Part shown: piece by piece, positions 1 through 8,389 of the stretch
Position numbering within the stretch: the stretch's first letter is position 1
How the letters are laid out: each line of letters starts with the position of its first letter
Assembly (NCBI GenBank): GCA_964415865.1
Contig: CAYQBY010000001.1
Span: forward strand, 62,001 to 126,000
DNA: 64,000 bases
Direction: 5' to 3'
Source: Thiopontia sp964415865
GTDB lineage: Bacteria; Pseudomonadota; Gammaproteobacteria; GCF-002020875
Translations under genes and position numbers: made by a program
Notes under the pieces: generated by a model
Seen by the model: the letters and a program-made list of their open reading frames with translations, nothing else
Database searches by the model: none
What the model was told of the DNA's origin: nothing

Positions 1-2
1 CC

Positions 3-692
3 GGTATTCATACTGATACCAAGGTAAAAATAAAGTACCTGGACTCTGAGGAGCTGGAGAAGTGCGATATCTCATGTCTTGAAGGACTGGATGCCATTCT
101 GGTTCCAGGAGGATTTGGCAAGAGAGGTGTTGAGGGGAAGATTGCAGCAGTACAGTTTGCCAGAGAGAACAAAATTCCATATCTGGGTATTTGTCTTGGC
201 ATGCAGGTAGCGGTCATTGAGTACGCTCGTCATATGGCAAACATGGATGGGGCACACAGTACCGAATTTGAATCAGATACCCCGTATCCTGTGGTCGCAC
301 TGGTTACAGAGTGGCTCTCGGCAGATGGATCTATTGAGCAACGGGATGAGGATTCTGAGCTGGGAGGTACTATGCGTCTTGGAGGACAGCAGTGCCAGCT
401 GGCCGAAGGTTCACTGGTGCGTAAACTATATGGCAATGACCATATTATTGAACGCCATCGTCACCGTTATGAGGTAAATAGCCAGCTGGTGACACAGTTG
501 GAAGAGGCGGGGATGATATTCTCTGGCCGCTCATTAGATGGTGAGTTGGTTGAGATGGTTGAGTTGAGTGATCACCCATGGTTCGTTGCCTGTCAGTTCC
601 ATCCGGAATTTACCTCAACCCCACGGGATGGACATCCTCTGTTTAGTGGGTTCGTATCGGCCGCCTTGCAGTATCATCAGAACCAAGAGTAG
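3..692 (+). CDS. pyrG: CTP synthase, C-terminal part (cut by window edge)
   Basis: Makes CTP from UTP using ATP and glutamine-derived ammonia (pyrimidine synthesis, cytosol). Only the last 229 residues are in the window, read in the frame starting at base 3. What is visible is the class-I glutamine amidotransferase domain: the oxyanion-hole segment VPGGFGKRG, the nucleophile motif GICLGMQ with the catalytic Cys near base 195, and the His-Glu pair in QFHPEF near base 600. The synthase domain lies outside the window. The next gene, kdsA, starts 49 bases downstream, and pyrG-kdsA-eno-ftsB is a common gammaproteobacterial order. The identification is secure. Confidence 0.97.
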   Translation, partial: GIHTDTKVKIKYLDSEELEKCDISCLEGLDAILVPGGFGKRGVEGKIAAVQFARENKIPYLGICLGMQVAVIEYARHMANMDGAHSTEFESDTPYPVVALVTEWLSADGSIEQRDEDSELGGTMRLGGQQCQLAEGSLVRKLYGNDHIIERHRHRYEVNSQLVTQLEEAGMIFSGRSLDGELVEMVELSDHPWFVACQFHPEFTSTPRDGHPLFSGFVSAALQYHQNQE

Positions 693-741
693 CAAACACC
701 ACGTTTGCATTAGCAGTAGATAGAGGCAAAGGAGCCAGAAA

Positions 742-1572
742 ATGAATTTATGTGGATTTGAGGTAGGTCTTGATCAGCCACTATTTTTGATTGCTGGGCC
801 ATGTGTCATTGAGAGTAGGCAACTGGCACTGGATACGGCTGGTGAGATGAAGGAGATTACAGATAGACTAGGTATTCCATTTATCTATAAATCCTCTTTT
901 GATAAGGCTAATCGTACCTCTATATCTAGCTATCGTGGGCCCGGGATTGATGAGGGATTGCGTATTCTCTCCGATGTGAAGGAGCAGATTGGAACACCAG
1001 TTTTGACCGACGTACATGAGGATACCCCGCTTGATGAGGTTAGCCAGGTTGTAGATGTATTACAGACCCCGGCATTTTTATGTCGTCAGACCAATTTTAT
1101 TCAGGATGTTGCAAAACAGGGGTTGCCGGTAAATATCAAAAAGGGACAATTTCTCTCTCCATGGGATATGGGAAATGTGACCGAGAAGGCTAAAGCCACC
1201 GGAAATATGCAGATCATGGCATGTGAACGGGGAGCAAGTTTTGGATACAATAATCTGGTCTCAGATATGCGTTCATTGGCAGTGATGCGTGAAACAGGAT
1301 GTCCGGTTGTATTTGATGGAACGCACTCAGTGCAGTTGCCAGGTGGTCAGGGGGGAACCTCTGGAGGGCAGCGCGAATTTGTCCCTGTATTGGCACGAGC
1401 AGCTGTGGCAGTTGGAGTGTCCGGACTATTTATGGAGACTCATCCTGATCCTGACAAAGCACTGAGTGATGGCCCGAATGCCTGGCCTCTGAACAGGATG
1501 GAGACTCTGTTGGAGACTCTGAAGGCGATTGATTCTAGTGTAAAGAGTATGGGATTTGCAGAACAGGGATAG
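742..1572 (+). CDS. kdsA: 3-deoxy-D-manno-octulosonate 8-phosphate synthase
   Basis: Condenses PEP with arabinose 5-phosphate to KDO-8-phosphate, the first committed step to the KDO of lipopolysaccharide (cytosol). It has 276 residues, the usual length. Family motifs are visible: FKSSFDKANRTS-like segment (YKSSFDKANRTS), PAFLCRQT, NIKKGQFLSPWD, DGTHSVQLPGG and METHPDPDKALSDG. The N-terminal motif is AGPCVIES with Cys at residue 21. In this family a Cys there marks the metal-dependent class (as in Aquifex), whereas the E. coli enzyme has Asn. A metal-dependent enzyme is therefore likely, by inference. ATG is preceded by a GGAG-like ribosome binding site (aaaggagcc). Confidence 0.97.
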   Translation: MNLCGFEVGLDQPLFLIAGPCVIESRQLALDTAGEMKEITDRLGIPFIYKSSFDKANRTSISSYRGPGIDEGLRILSDVKEQIGTPVLTDVHEDTPLDEVSQVVDVLQTPAFLCRQTNFIQDVAKQGLPVNIKKGQFLSPWDMGNVTEKAKATGNMQIMACERGASFGYNNLVSDMRSLAVMRETGCPVVFDGTHSVQLPGGQGGTSGGQREFVPVLARAAVAVGVSGLFMETHPDPDKALSDGPNAWPLNRMETLLETLKAIDSSVKSMGFAEQG

Positions 1573-1623
1573 TATTCAGTCATCTGTTTGGAAATAGTAT
1601 TGTTAAATTAAAACGGAATTATC

Positions 1624-2907
1624 ATGTCAGAAATAACCAATGTTGTTGCGCGTCAAATTATTGATTCTCGAGGCAATCCTACCGTAGAGGTAGACGTTAC
1701 AGTTGCCTCTGGTGCAGTGGGACGTGCGGCTGTTCCATCTGGTGCATCAACCGGATCACGTGAGGCTGTAGAGCTGCGTGATGGTGACAAGAGTCGTTAT
1801 GGTGGCAAGGGGGTGCTCAAGGCAGTCGCTAACGCCAATGGTGAGATTGGAGATGCACTGGTCGGCAAGGATGTAGAGTCACAGAGTGAGATTGATCAGA
1901 TTATGATTGATCTGGATGGCACTGATAACAAGGGGAGACTTGGTGCCAATGCGTTGTTGGCGGTATCCATGGCATCAGCACATGCAGCGGCAAATGAGCT
2001 GGGTGTTCCACTCTATCGGTATCTAACTCCCAATGGGCCATATAAAATGCCTGTACCAATGATGAATATCATCAATGGTGGGGAGCATGCGGATAACAGT
2101 ATTGATCTGCAAGAATTCATGATTCTGCCAATTGGAGCAGGCTCCATTGCTGAGTCTATACGTTATGGGGCTGAGATATTTCATGCGCTCAAGAGTGTAC
2201 TCTCGTCACAGGGCATGAATACGGCAGTAGGGGATGAGGGTGGATTTGCTCCAAACCTTTCATCCAACGAGGCAGCCATCGAGGTAATTCTCGAGGCAGT
2301 TGAGCAGGCAGGGTTCAAGGCAGGTGATGAGATATTTATTGGCATTGATGCTGCGAGCTCAGAGTTCTATCAGGATGGAAAATATAATCTTGCATCAGAG
2401 GGCAAGATTATGGATGCAACAGGCATGATTGATGTATTGGAGAGCTGGGTTGATCAATACCCCATTCTGACTATTGAGGATGGCCTGGATGAAGGTGACT
2501 GGGATGGCTGGAAACAGTTGACTGAGCGTCTGGGTAAGAAAATACAGCTGGTTGGTGATGACCTGTTTGTTACCAATACAGCAATACTGCAAGAGGGGAT
2601 TGAGAAGAGTATAGGAAACTCGATTCTTATCAAGGTTAACCAGATTGGTACTCTGACAGAGACCCTGGCAGCTATTCAGATGGCAAAAGATGCTGGTTAT
2701 ACAGCAGTCATTTCACACCGCTCTGGAGAGACTGAGGATGTAACTATTGCAGATTTAGCGGTAGCAACCAGTGCTGGTCAGATCAAGACAGGCTCCCTCT
2801 CCCGTTCTGATCGCATTGCCAAATACAATCAGTTGATCAGGATTGAAGAGCAGTTGGGGGCAGAGGCACAATATGCAGGGATGGGTGCATTCTATAATCT
2901 TCCTTGA
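1624..2907 (+). CDS. eno: Enolase
   Basis: Interconverts 2-phosphoglycerate and PEP in glycolysis and gluconeogenesis; in many gammaproteobacteria it is also part of the RNA degradosome. It has 427 residues, close to the standard length. Visible signatures are the N-terminal IDSRGNPTVEVDV, the catalytic Glu in GDEGGFAPN, metal ligands around IGIDAASSEF and LTIEDGLDEGD, the catalytic Lys in ILIKVNQIGTLTET, and SHRSGETED. It follows kdsA by 51 bases. A 7-bp inverted repeat (2905-2911 with 2915-2921) lies across the eno-ftsB junction but has no T-tract, so I do not call a terminator. PPi- or PEP-forming flux would connect with ppsA later in the window. Confidence 0.98.
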   Translation: MSEITNVVARQIIDSRGNPTVEVDVTVASGAVGRAAVPSGASTGSREAVELRDGDKSRYGGKGVLKAVANANGEIGDALVGKDVESQSEIDQIMIDLDGTDNKGRLGANALLAVSMASAHAAANELGVPLYRYLTPNGPYKMPVPMMNIINGGEHADNSIDLQEFMILPIGAGSIAESIRYGAEIFHALKSVLSSQGMNTAVGDEGGFAPNLSSNEAAIEVILEAVEQAGFKAGDEIFIGIDAASSEFYQDGKYNLASEGKIMDATGMIDVLESWVDQYPILTIEDGLDEGDWDGWKQLTERLGKKIQLVGDDLFVTNTAILQEGIEKSIGNSILIKVNQIGTLTETLAAIQMAKDAGYTAVISHRSGETEDVTIADLAVATSAGQIKTGSLSRSDRIAKYNQLIRIEEQLGAEAQYAGMGAFYNLP

Positions 2908-2928
2908 TCAGAAACTGATCAGCAGACG

Positions 2929-3264
2929 ATGACTATTCGTCTGCTGATTATCGTGCTCTTGTTTTTTCTTGGCTCCTTGCAGTACAAGCTGTGGATTTCT
3001 GAAAAGGGGATTTTACGACTTTGGGATATGGAGCATTCAATTGCCAGGCAGAGTGAGATGAATGTCAGGCTGGAGAGATGTAATCGAGAACTGCGTGCCG
3101 AGGTGGTTGATCTTAAGCATGGAAGAGATGCACTTGAGGAACGTGCCAGGAGTGATCTTGGAATGGTTAAGTCAGGAGAGATATTCGTCTCTGTGGTAAA
3201 TTCTGTAGCAGCTCCTTACCATGACACAGATGAGAATGGCCCATGCACGCAAAACATCCAATGA
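2929..3264 (+). CDS. ftsB: Cell division protein FtsB
   Basis: Small bitopic inner-membrane protein that forms the FtsQBL divisome complex. It has 111 residues: one N-terminal membrane segment (about residues 3-22, rich in Leu, Ile and Phe), then a charged coiled-coil stretch (about 30-75), and the conserved end of the coil, EERARSDLGMVKSGE, typical of FtsB. The C-terminal 25 residues are poorly conserved and hydrophilic. It lies directly after eno and overlaps the start of ispD; eno-ftsB-ispD-ispF is the classical gammaproteobacterial order. The identification is firm from topology plus context. Confidence 0.93.
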   Translation: MTIRLLIIVLLFFLGSLQYKLWISEKGILRLWDMEHSIARQSEMNVRLERCNRELRAEVVDLKHGRDALEERARSDLGMVKSGEIFVSVVNSVAAPYHDTDENGPCTQNIQ

Positions 3265-3956
3265 TCTGGGCTATTGTTCCAGCTGCCGGAATTGGATCAC
3301 GTATGCAGGCGGATCGTCCCAAACAGTATATTGATCTTGCCGGTGTATCAGTTATTAAACGCAGTATTGAGGTGCTGTTTTCACTCAATAAAATAGAGGG
3401 TGTAGTGGTTGCCATTGCAGCATCAGATCGTTGGTGGGCTGAGGTTAACTTTGATGATTCTGAGATAGTTAAGAAAATTATGGTTGTTGAGGGCGGCGCA
3501 GAGCGCTCTGATTCTGTATTGAGCGCCCTGGATCTATTGGCTGAGCGCGCATCTGATGATGATTGGGTTCTGGTGCATGATGCGGCACGGCCATGTCTTC
3601 GAGCTGATGATCTTGCATCTATAGTTAGTCAGTTATGGGATCATCCTGTTGGGGGTATTCTTGCGGCTCCGCTTTCGGATACCATTAAACGGTCTGATGA
3701 CAAGGATGAGATTGTGGAAACGGTTGAGCGTTCGGGTTTATGGAGAGCACTGACACCACAGATGTTTCGGTTGGGGCTGCTGAGGAGAGCCTTGCTGCAG
3801 AGCAAGAAGGATGGGGTTGCAGTTACAGATGATGCCCAGGCAATAGAGCGTCTTGGGCTACGACCAAAACTGGTGAAGGGGGATGCGGGAAATATGAAGA
3901 TCACCAATCCAGGGGATATTCTCGTGGCGGAAGAGATAATTGGCAGGGGGCTATAG
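3243..3956 (+). CDS. ispD: 2-C-methyl-D-erythritol 4-phosphate cytidylyltransferase
   Basis: Third step of the MEP isoprenoid pathway: transfers CMP from CTP to MEP (cytosol). It has 237 residues from the first ATG. The CTP-binding glycine-rich loop is PAAGIGSRMQADRPKQY, followed by VLVHDAARPCL and the C-terminal KITNPGDILVAEE. The start is ambiguous. ATG at 3243 overlaps ftsB by 22 bases; ATG at 3261 forms a perfect ATGA stop-start overlap with the ftsB TGA and begins right at the conserved core (MIWAIVPAAG). The second may be the real start. ispF begins three bases after the stop. Confidence 0.96.
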   Translation: MHAKHPMIWAIVPAAGIGSRMQADRPKQYIDLAGVSVIKRSIEVLFSLNKIEGVVVAIAASDRWWAEVNFDDSEIVKKIMVVEGGAERSDSVLSALDLLAERASDDDWVLVHDAARPCLRADDLASIVSQLWDHPVGGILAAPLSDTIKRSDDKDEIVETVERSGLWRALTPQMFRLGLLRRALLQSKKDGVAVTDDAQAIERLGLRPKLVKGDAGNMKITNPGDILVAEEIIGRGL

Positions 3957-3959
3957 TAG

Positions 3960-4433
3960 ATGAGGATAGGTCACGGTTTTGATGTGCACGCCTTTGAGGA
4001 TGGTGATCATCTGATGCTTTGTGGTGTAAGGATTCCATACGATAAAAAATTCAAGGCGCACTCAGATGGAGATGTTGCCATTCATGCTCTATGTGATTCT
4101 CTGTTGGGGGCAGTTGCATTGGGTGATATTGGAAAATTATTTCCCGACAGCGATGATAAGTACCATGGGGTGGATAGCCGTTTACTCCTGAGAGATGTTA
4201 TGGCCAGAGTTGGGGAGAGAGGTTATCAGGTTGGTAATATAGATCTGACAATTGTTGCCCAGGAGCCAAAATTGGCAGGATATATTCAAGCCATGAGGGA
4301 GGTGCTTGCAGATGATCTGGGTGTTGAACTGGATCAAGTCAATGTAAAGGCCACTACAACAGAGCAACTTGGTTTTATCGGAAAGCAACATGGTGTTGCT
4401 GTACATTCAGTTGCTCTTCTAATTCCAGAATAA
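3960..4433 (+). CDS. ispF: 2-C-methyl-D-erythritol 2,4-cyclodiphosphate synthase
   Basis: Cyclises CDP-ME 2-phosphate to MEcPP in the MEP pathway, releasing CMP. It has 157 residues, the standard size of this homotrimeric zinc enzyme. It starts with the signature RIGHGFDVHAF (metal ligands Asp and His), then AHSDGDVAIHALCD (second His ligand), IGKLFPDSD, and the C-terminal KATTTEQLGFIGK. It is placed 3 bases after ispD and 1 base before truD, so it is surely in the same transcript. Confidence 0.98.
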   Translation: MRIGHGFDVHAFEDGDHLMLCGVRIPYDKKFKAHSDGDVAIHALCDSLLGAVALGDIGKLFPDSDDKYHGVDSRLLLRDVMARVGERGYQVGNIDLTIVAQEPKLAGYIQAMREVLADDLGVELDQVNVKATTTEQLGFIGKQHGVAVHSVALLIPE

Positions 4434-4434
4434 C

Positions 4435-5484
4435 ATGGCGCAATCACTGCCGTACGCGCATGGTGCGCCAGTAGCCACTGCAAAAATCAGAAACTCTCCG
4501 GAAGATTTTCAGGTAACTGAGGATCTAGGTTTTGCTCCATCTGGTGATGGACAACATCAGATGATCGAGATTGAAAAAAGGGAGATGAATAGTGATCAAA
4601 TTGCCTCAATTTTAGCGAAACATATTGGGGTGAAGCGCAGGGATGTAGGGTTGGCTGGGCTGAAGGATCGTTTTGCCATTACCCGGCAGTGGTTCTCGGT
4701 TGATGTTGCGGGCAAAGAGATTCCAGATTGGTATGAACTGGAGGAGAGGGAGCTGGCAGATGGCCAAAGCATAAAGATTGTTCAGGTACACAACCATGCA
4801 AAAAAAATACGTAGAGGTGCACTTAAGGGGAATAACTTCAAGTTGGTTCTACGTACGGTAGAGGGCGACCGTGAACAGTTGGAGGACCGTCTGGAGCAGG
4901 TGAAAGATGAGGGAGTTCCAAACTATTTTGGTGAGCAGCGTTTTGGCAGGGGTGGAGGAAATGTAGCACGAGCCCTGCAGATGTTTAATAGACAATACCG
5001 TCCACGAGGAAAACATGAACGTGGGTTATTGCTCTCATCAGTGCGTTCTGAAATCTTTAACCAGATCTGTGCAAAACGGGTTGAAGCAGAGAGCTGGAAC
5101 CATCCCTTGAGAGGTGAGGTGTATGCCTTGGCAAAAAGTCGTGCCTGGTTTCATGAGGAACAGGCAGATGAGGAGATTCTCAGACGGATAGCTGAGCATG
5201 ATATCCACCCCACAGCGCCACTATGGGGCAGAGGAAGATTGGATTCCACAGCTGATGCAAGAGAGTTTGAGGAGTCAGCAGTTGTTGGAATGGAAGAGAT
5301 GTGTGACGGCTTGGAGCGTGCAGGGATGTCTCAGGATCGTCGTGCGCTCAGGGTAGTGCCAGATAATATGAGCTGGCAGTGGCTGGATGGCGGTGATTTG
5401 GAGATGAGCTTTTGGCTTCCGTCTGGTAGCTACGCCACTGTTGTAATGAGAGAGATAGTCTCAGATATTTCGTCTCTTCAGTAA
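4435..5484 (+). CDS. truD: tRNA pseudouridine(13) synthase TruD
   Basis: Converts uridine 13 of tRNA-Glu to pseudouridine. It has 349 residues. Family motifs are visible: NSPEDFQVTEDLGF near the N-terminus, the catalytic Asp in VGLAGLKDRFAITRQWFS, GVPNYFGEQRFGRGGGN, and the C-terminal FWLPSGSYATVVMREI. The ATG lies one base after the ispF stop. The last 24 bases overlap the end of the convergent Smr gene on the other strand. The ispD-ispF-truD order is widely conserved. Confidence 0.97.
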   Translation: MAQSLPYAHGAPVATAKIRNSPEDFQVTEDLGFAPSGDGQHQMIEIEKREMNSDQIASILAKHIGVKRRDVGLAGLKDRFAITRQWFSVDVAGKEIPDWYELEERELADGQSIKIVQVHNHAKKIRRGALKGNNFKLVLRTVEGDREQLEDRLEQVKDEGVPNYFGEQRFGRGGGNVARALQMFNRQYRPRGKHERGLLLSSVRSEIFNQICAKRVEAESWNHPLRGEVYALAKSRAWFHEEQADEEILRRIAEHDIHPTAPLWGRGRLDSTADAREFEESAVVGMEEMCDGLERAGMSQDRRALRVVPDNMSWQWLDGGDLEMSFWLPSGSYATVVMREIVSDISSLQ

Positions 5485-6024
5485 TACATAGAGCGCTCCA
5501 GTTCCCCCGTCTCTCTGGCGTGCAGAGCAGAAGGCAAGAACACTCTCATGCCGCCTAAGCCACTGGTTTACCCTGCTTTTTAGAATCGGAAGTTGATCGA
5601 TAGAACGATTCCCCTTGCCGTGAATAAGCTGAAAGCAGCGCACTCCATCCCGTGTTCCCTGTTTAATAAAAGCATCCAGCTCTATAGCTGCGTCAGCACT
5701 ACTAAGGCCGTGTAGATCAAGCTCGGCTGTGGAGCACAGATCTCCCCGTCTGAATTGCTTTAGGGTGGAGCTAGGGAGCTCTCCACGCAGATAGAATAGG
5801 CTCTCCTCAGATTGGACCATCTCCAGTAATGGATCATCTCTGTCTATCTCAAAAAATGAATGCTTCTGTTGTGGGGAGTCATCTGTTTTCGCTTTAAGAG
5901 GTGGCCTCTGTAGAGAGGTATTGACACGATTCTTGTTCTTTAATGGGCGCACATCATGGGTAACTTCACGGAACAGTGCTGCATCATCGCTGTTTATTGC
6001 AGGATCACTCTTCGAGTCTGTCAT
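5461..6024 (-). CDS. Smr-domain DNA/RNA-associated protein (SmrA/B-like)
   Basis: C-terminal Smr domain with its three hallmarks: LDLHG (about residue 105), the HGKG motif in LIHGKGNRS, and GGTGALYVLL near the end. Smr domains are found in nucleases of mismatch repair and of ribosome rescue (SmrB cleaves mRNA between collided ribosomes); which role applies here cannot be decided from sequence. The first 100 residues are polar and probably disordered. I place the start at 6024 because that ATG forms an ATGA overlap with the stop of the upstream gene; an in-frame ATG at 6042 also exists. The 3' end overlaps truD by 24 bases. Confidence 0.88.
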   Translation of the reverse strand: MTDSKSDPAINSDDAALFREVTHDVRPLKNKNRVNTSLQRPPLKAKTDDSPQQKHSFFEIDRDDPLLEMVQSEESLFYLRGELPSSTLKQFRRGDLCSTAELDLHGLSSADAAIELDAFIKQGTRDGVRCFQLIHGKGNRSIDQLPILKSRVNQWLRRHESVLAFCSARQRDGGTGALYVLLKRRNI

Positions 6025-6470
6025 GAAAATAGCTCTCTCCACCAGCGTTTGCGATTTCCGGGAAGAATTTGCACGGGCTGTAAATCCTCAGGCATCTCTC
6101 TGGACAGTACCCATCCTGGTAGAGGAGGTGTTTCACTTGATCCACATGAGACTCCCAGATTGTTCGGATCATAAATTTTTATCATGGTCGGAGTGTCAGA
6201 GTGGTCGGTATAGACAATTCCGCAGACCCTTTCGTTATGCTCTTTGTGCAGAAGAGCATCAATGTTGGAGATGAAGTGGTGAAATTCATCTGCTGAAGAT
6301 GTGGTTGTTGGTGGTGTTTCACCTACAGCATAGATATACCATCCATCTGATTCTCCACCACGCAGATGTTCCCAGAATATGGCAAGATCATCCCACTGAA
6401 GCAGGCTACTGAAAGCCCCGTTGAAGGTTTTGCGATATATGGACTGCGGCTCGTTCATCTGCGGGATCAT
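6021..6470 (-). CDS. Conserved protein of unknown function between gluQ and smr
   Basis: I do not recognise a named domain. It has 149 residues, soluble, with no signal peptide or membrane segment, and is rich in Trp, Asp and Pro. Notable stretches are GWYIYAVGETPP, CGIVYTDHSD, IKIYDPNNLGVSCG and PLPGWVLSREMPEDL, which look conserved rather than random. The start at 6470 is chosen because its ATG overlaps the gluQ stop as ATGA. The stop in turn overlaps the ATG of the Smr gene as ATGA, so all three genes are translationally coupled. A role in tRNA or translation quality control would fit the context but is only inference. Confidence 0.8.
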   Translation of the reverse strand: MIPQMNEPQSIYRKTFNGAFSSLLQWDDLAIFWEHLRGGESDGWYIYAVGETPPTTTSSADEFHHFISNIDALLHKEHNERVCGIVYTDHSDTPTMIKIYDPNNLGVSCGSSETPPLPGWVLSREMPEDLQPVQILPGNRKRWWRELFS

Positions 6471-7354
6471 ACCTGAATAGACGGTTTTCCGAGGCTCTTG
6501 TTGCTGCTCCAATGGGTTAATGCCCACTCCCATATCGTCTCCAGTGGGTATCTTGTCAGGCTGTCTGGTGGGTTCTGTCCCAAAAACTCAAGAGCATTAA
6601 GTATATTTGCGGTAGCTCTATTATTGTCAACTGGTTCAGCTCCATGTTGTTTGCTCAATTTGTTTCCGGTTTTGTCTATAGCTACTGGCAGGTGAGCATA
6701 TTTGGGAGTTGTATAGTTGAGTTGCTGTTGTAGGCAAATCTGTCTTGGAGTTGATTCCAATAGATCACTGCCTCGTACAATGTGGGTGATCCCCTGCAGG
6801 TGATCATCAACCACTACTGCCAACTGGTATGCGTGGAGTCCATCACTGCGACGGATGATAAAGTCACCAATGTCACTCGCCATATTCCATGAGCATCTTC
6901 CTTGCCACATGTCATCAACTGAAATGAGCTCACTGCCAGTCCTGATACGGATGGCATGGTTCTCCAGAGATAGCCCTTTATTGCGACACTTTCCTGGATA
7001 GATAGCTGCCCCCTTAAGCTGCTTGCGGCTACATTCACAACCAAATAATAGATCCAACTCAGTAAGTAACTCAAGAGCCTCCTGATAGTAGTTATTGCGA
7101 TCACTTTGAAAAACAATAGATTGGTCCCAATACATCTGGTGCTTTTCCAGGGTATTCAGAATGGCATCTGCAGCACCGGGAACAGTTCTTGGTAGATCAA
7201 GATCCTCAATTCGAACCAGCCACTCTCCACGGTTTGCTTTTGCCTCAAGGTAGCTCCCTACGGCAGCAACCAGTGAGCCAAAGTGGAGGTCACCACTTGG
7301 CGACGGGGCAAATCGTCCCCTATAGTTGGTTGAGGTGGAATTATCTGGTTGCAA
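6467..7354 (-). CDS. gluQ: Glutamyl-Q tRNA(Asp) synthetase
   Basis: Attaches glutamate to the queuosine base of tRNA-Asp; a truncated paralogue of glutamyl-tRNA synthetase without an anticodon-binding domain. It has 295 residues, as expected. Seen: RFAPSPSGDLHFGSL (HIGH-like motif), IEDLDLPR, the zinc-site cysteines in CECS and YPGKC, YQLAVVVDDHLQGITHIVRG, and the KLSKQHGA form of the KMSKS loop. It usually sits beside dksA; here a DUF3579 gene on the other strand lies between them. queF (queuosine synthesis) is at 11918-12328, giving the pathway that makes its substrate base. Confidence 0.96.
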   Translation of the reverse strand: MQPDNSTSTNYRGRFAPSPSGDLHFGSLVAAVGSYLEAKANRGEWLVRIEDLDLPRTVPGAADAILNTLEKHQMYWDQSIVFQSDRNNYYQEALELLTELDLLFGCECSRKQLKGAAIYPGKCRNKGLSLENHAIRIRTGSELISVDDMWQGRCSWNMASDIGDFIIRRSDGLHAYQLAVVVDDHLQGITHIVRGSDLLESTPRQICLQQQLNYTTPKYAHLPVAIDKTGNKLSKQHGAEPVDNNRATANILNALEFLGQNPPDSLTRYPLETIWEWALTHWSSNKSLGKPSIQV

Positions 7355-7425
7355 AGCTTATTGATATTTGTTAAAATAATTGAATACGTGATTAGATAAA
7401 ATTTATATTTGGAATATCTCATATT

Positions 7426-7734
7426 ATGCAAAAAAATGGAGAAAAAAGAGGAAATTGTCGCACTGTTATTGAAAGTAGAAACAGGGATGGCGATAAATTT
7501 CGCCCCAGTGACTGGATTGAGCGGATATCATCGCAGATCGCACAGTATGGCAGGGGCAGGAGCCTGAGTTATCGTGACTGCGCACGCCCACGCATTATTA
7601 ATGGTGAGAAGTGCCTGGTTATTGAGCAACGACTAAGTGTGAGAGACCCGGATGCCTACGCTTTTGTTAAAGAGTTTGCAGACACAAATAATCTAAAGAT
7701 TAGAGAGGAGTGCCCGGACCCAAAAGAGGGCTGA
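7426..7734 (+). CDS. DUF3579 family protein
   Basis: Small soluble protein of 102 residues. The core KFRPSDWIERISSQIAQYG followed by SLSYRDCARPRIINGEKCLVIEQRL, DPDAYAFVKEFADTNNL and a charged tail matches the DUF3579 pattern as I remember it; no function is established for that family. It lies between gluQ and dksA, on the opposite strand to both, and is convergent with dksA (4 bases between the stops). The 71-base gap to gluQ must carry divergent promoters. Start at ATG 7426; the first 25 residues are polar and not part of the recognised core. Confidence 0.78.
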   Translation: MQKNGEKRGNCRTVIESRNRDGDKFRPSDWIERISSQIAQYGRGRSLSYRDCARPRIINGEKCLVIEQRLSVRDPDAYAFVKEFADTNNLKIREECPDPKEG

Positions 7735-7738
7735 GCTC

Positions 7739-8176
7739 CTAGCTTGATTTTTCCTTGATCTCTTCAAGCTCTTTGCAATCGATGCAGAGAGTTGCTGTTG
7801 GGCGTGCCTCCAGCCGTTTAATGCCGATCTCGATGCCACAGGATTCACAGTAACCATACTCGTCACCATCCAGTTCATGGAGAGTTTTATCGATTTTTCT
7901 GATCAGTTTGCGTTCGCGGTCACGGGTTCTCAGCTCCAGGGAGAACTCCTCCTCCAGAGTGGCTCTATCGCTCGGATCAGGGAGATTGGCGGTCTCATCC
8001 TGCATATGGTGAACAGTCCGATCAACCTCTTCCATTAACTGATGTTTCCAGGCCAGAAGTACCTCTTCAAAGTGGTGCTTCTGGTTGTCGTTCATGTACT
8101 CCTCACCCCTCTTGGGCTTGTAAGGTTTGATGCCTCCGACTAGCAGAGTGGACTGCTTCTTTTTCTTTGCGGCCAT
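7739..8176 (-). CDS. dksA: RNA polymerase-binding transcription factor DksA
   Basis: Binds the RNA polymerase secondary channel and, with ppGpp, represses rRNA and activates amino-acid promoters. It has 145 residues. It has the coiled coil with the tip acidic residues (DPSDRATLEEEFSLELR), followed by the four-cysteine zinc finger YCESCG ... CIDC near the C-terminus. The N-terminus is basic (MAAKKKKQS). The start at 8176 gives the usual length. The 213 bases upstream, shared with the divergent cbbY gene, contain its promoter. Confidence 0.97.
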   Translation of the reverse strand: MAAKKKKQSTLLVGGIKPYKPKRGEEYMNDNQKHHFEEVLLAWKHQLMEEVDRTVHHMQDETANLPDPSDRATLEEEFSLELRTRDRERKLIRKIDKTLHELDGDEYGYCESCGIEIGIKRLEARPTATLCIDCKELEEIKEKSS

Positions 8177-8389
8177 GCCGTTAATGCTCCTGACAGTATG
8201 AGAAAAGAGCGCATTGATACCAGATTGAATTCATTCTGGCAACCTAAATGTGCTAATTCAAAACCAAGAGAGGATATTGCAGAGTAGTTTCCTGATCTCC
8301 TCTCCATGAGATAATGGTCGAGTATGATATCACGATGGTGATGAAAACAGGTGTTTCTCCAATGGTAAATGAATAGGAAAAAGCAGGTA
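8177..8389. promoter_or_regulatory. Divergent intergenic region dksA / cbbY
   Basis: 213 bases without a gene between two divergent starts, so it should carry both promoters. A 7-bp inverted repeat, GAGAGGA with TCCTCTC (about 8269-8306), could be an operator or RNA stem. I see no convincing -35/-10 pair and make no specific promoter call. Confidence 0.35.

Noticed and set aside
692..708. GCAAAC/GTTTGC inverted repeat after pyrG
   Set aside because: Six-base stem with no T-tract; not a convincing terminator, and kdsA follows closely.
2905..2921. TGATCAG/CTGATCA stem between eno and ftsB
   Set aside because: No T-run and genes on both sides are normally co-transcribed, so not called a terminator.
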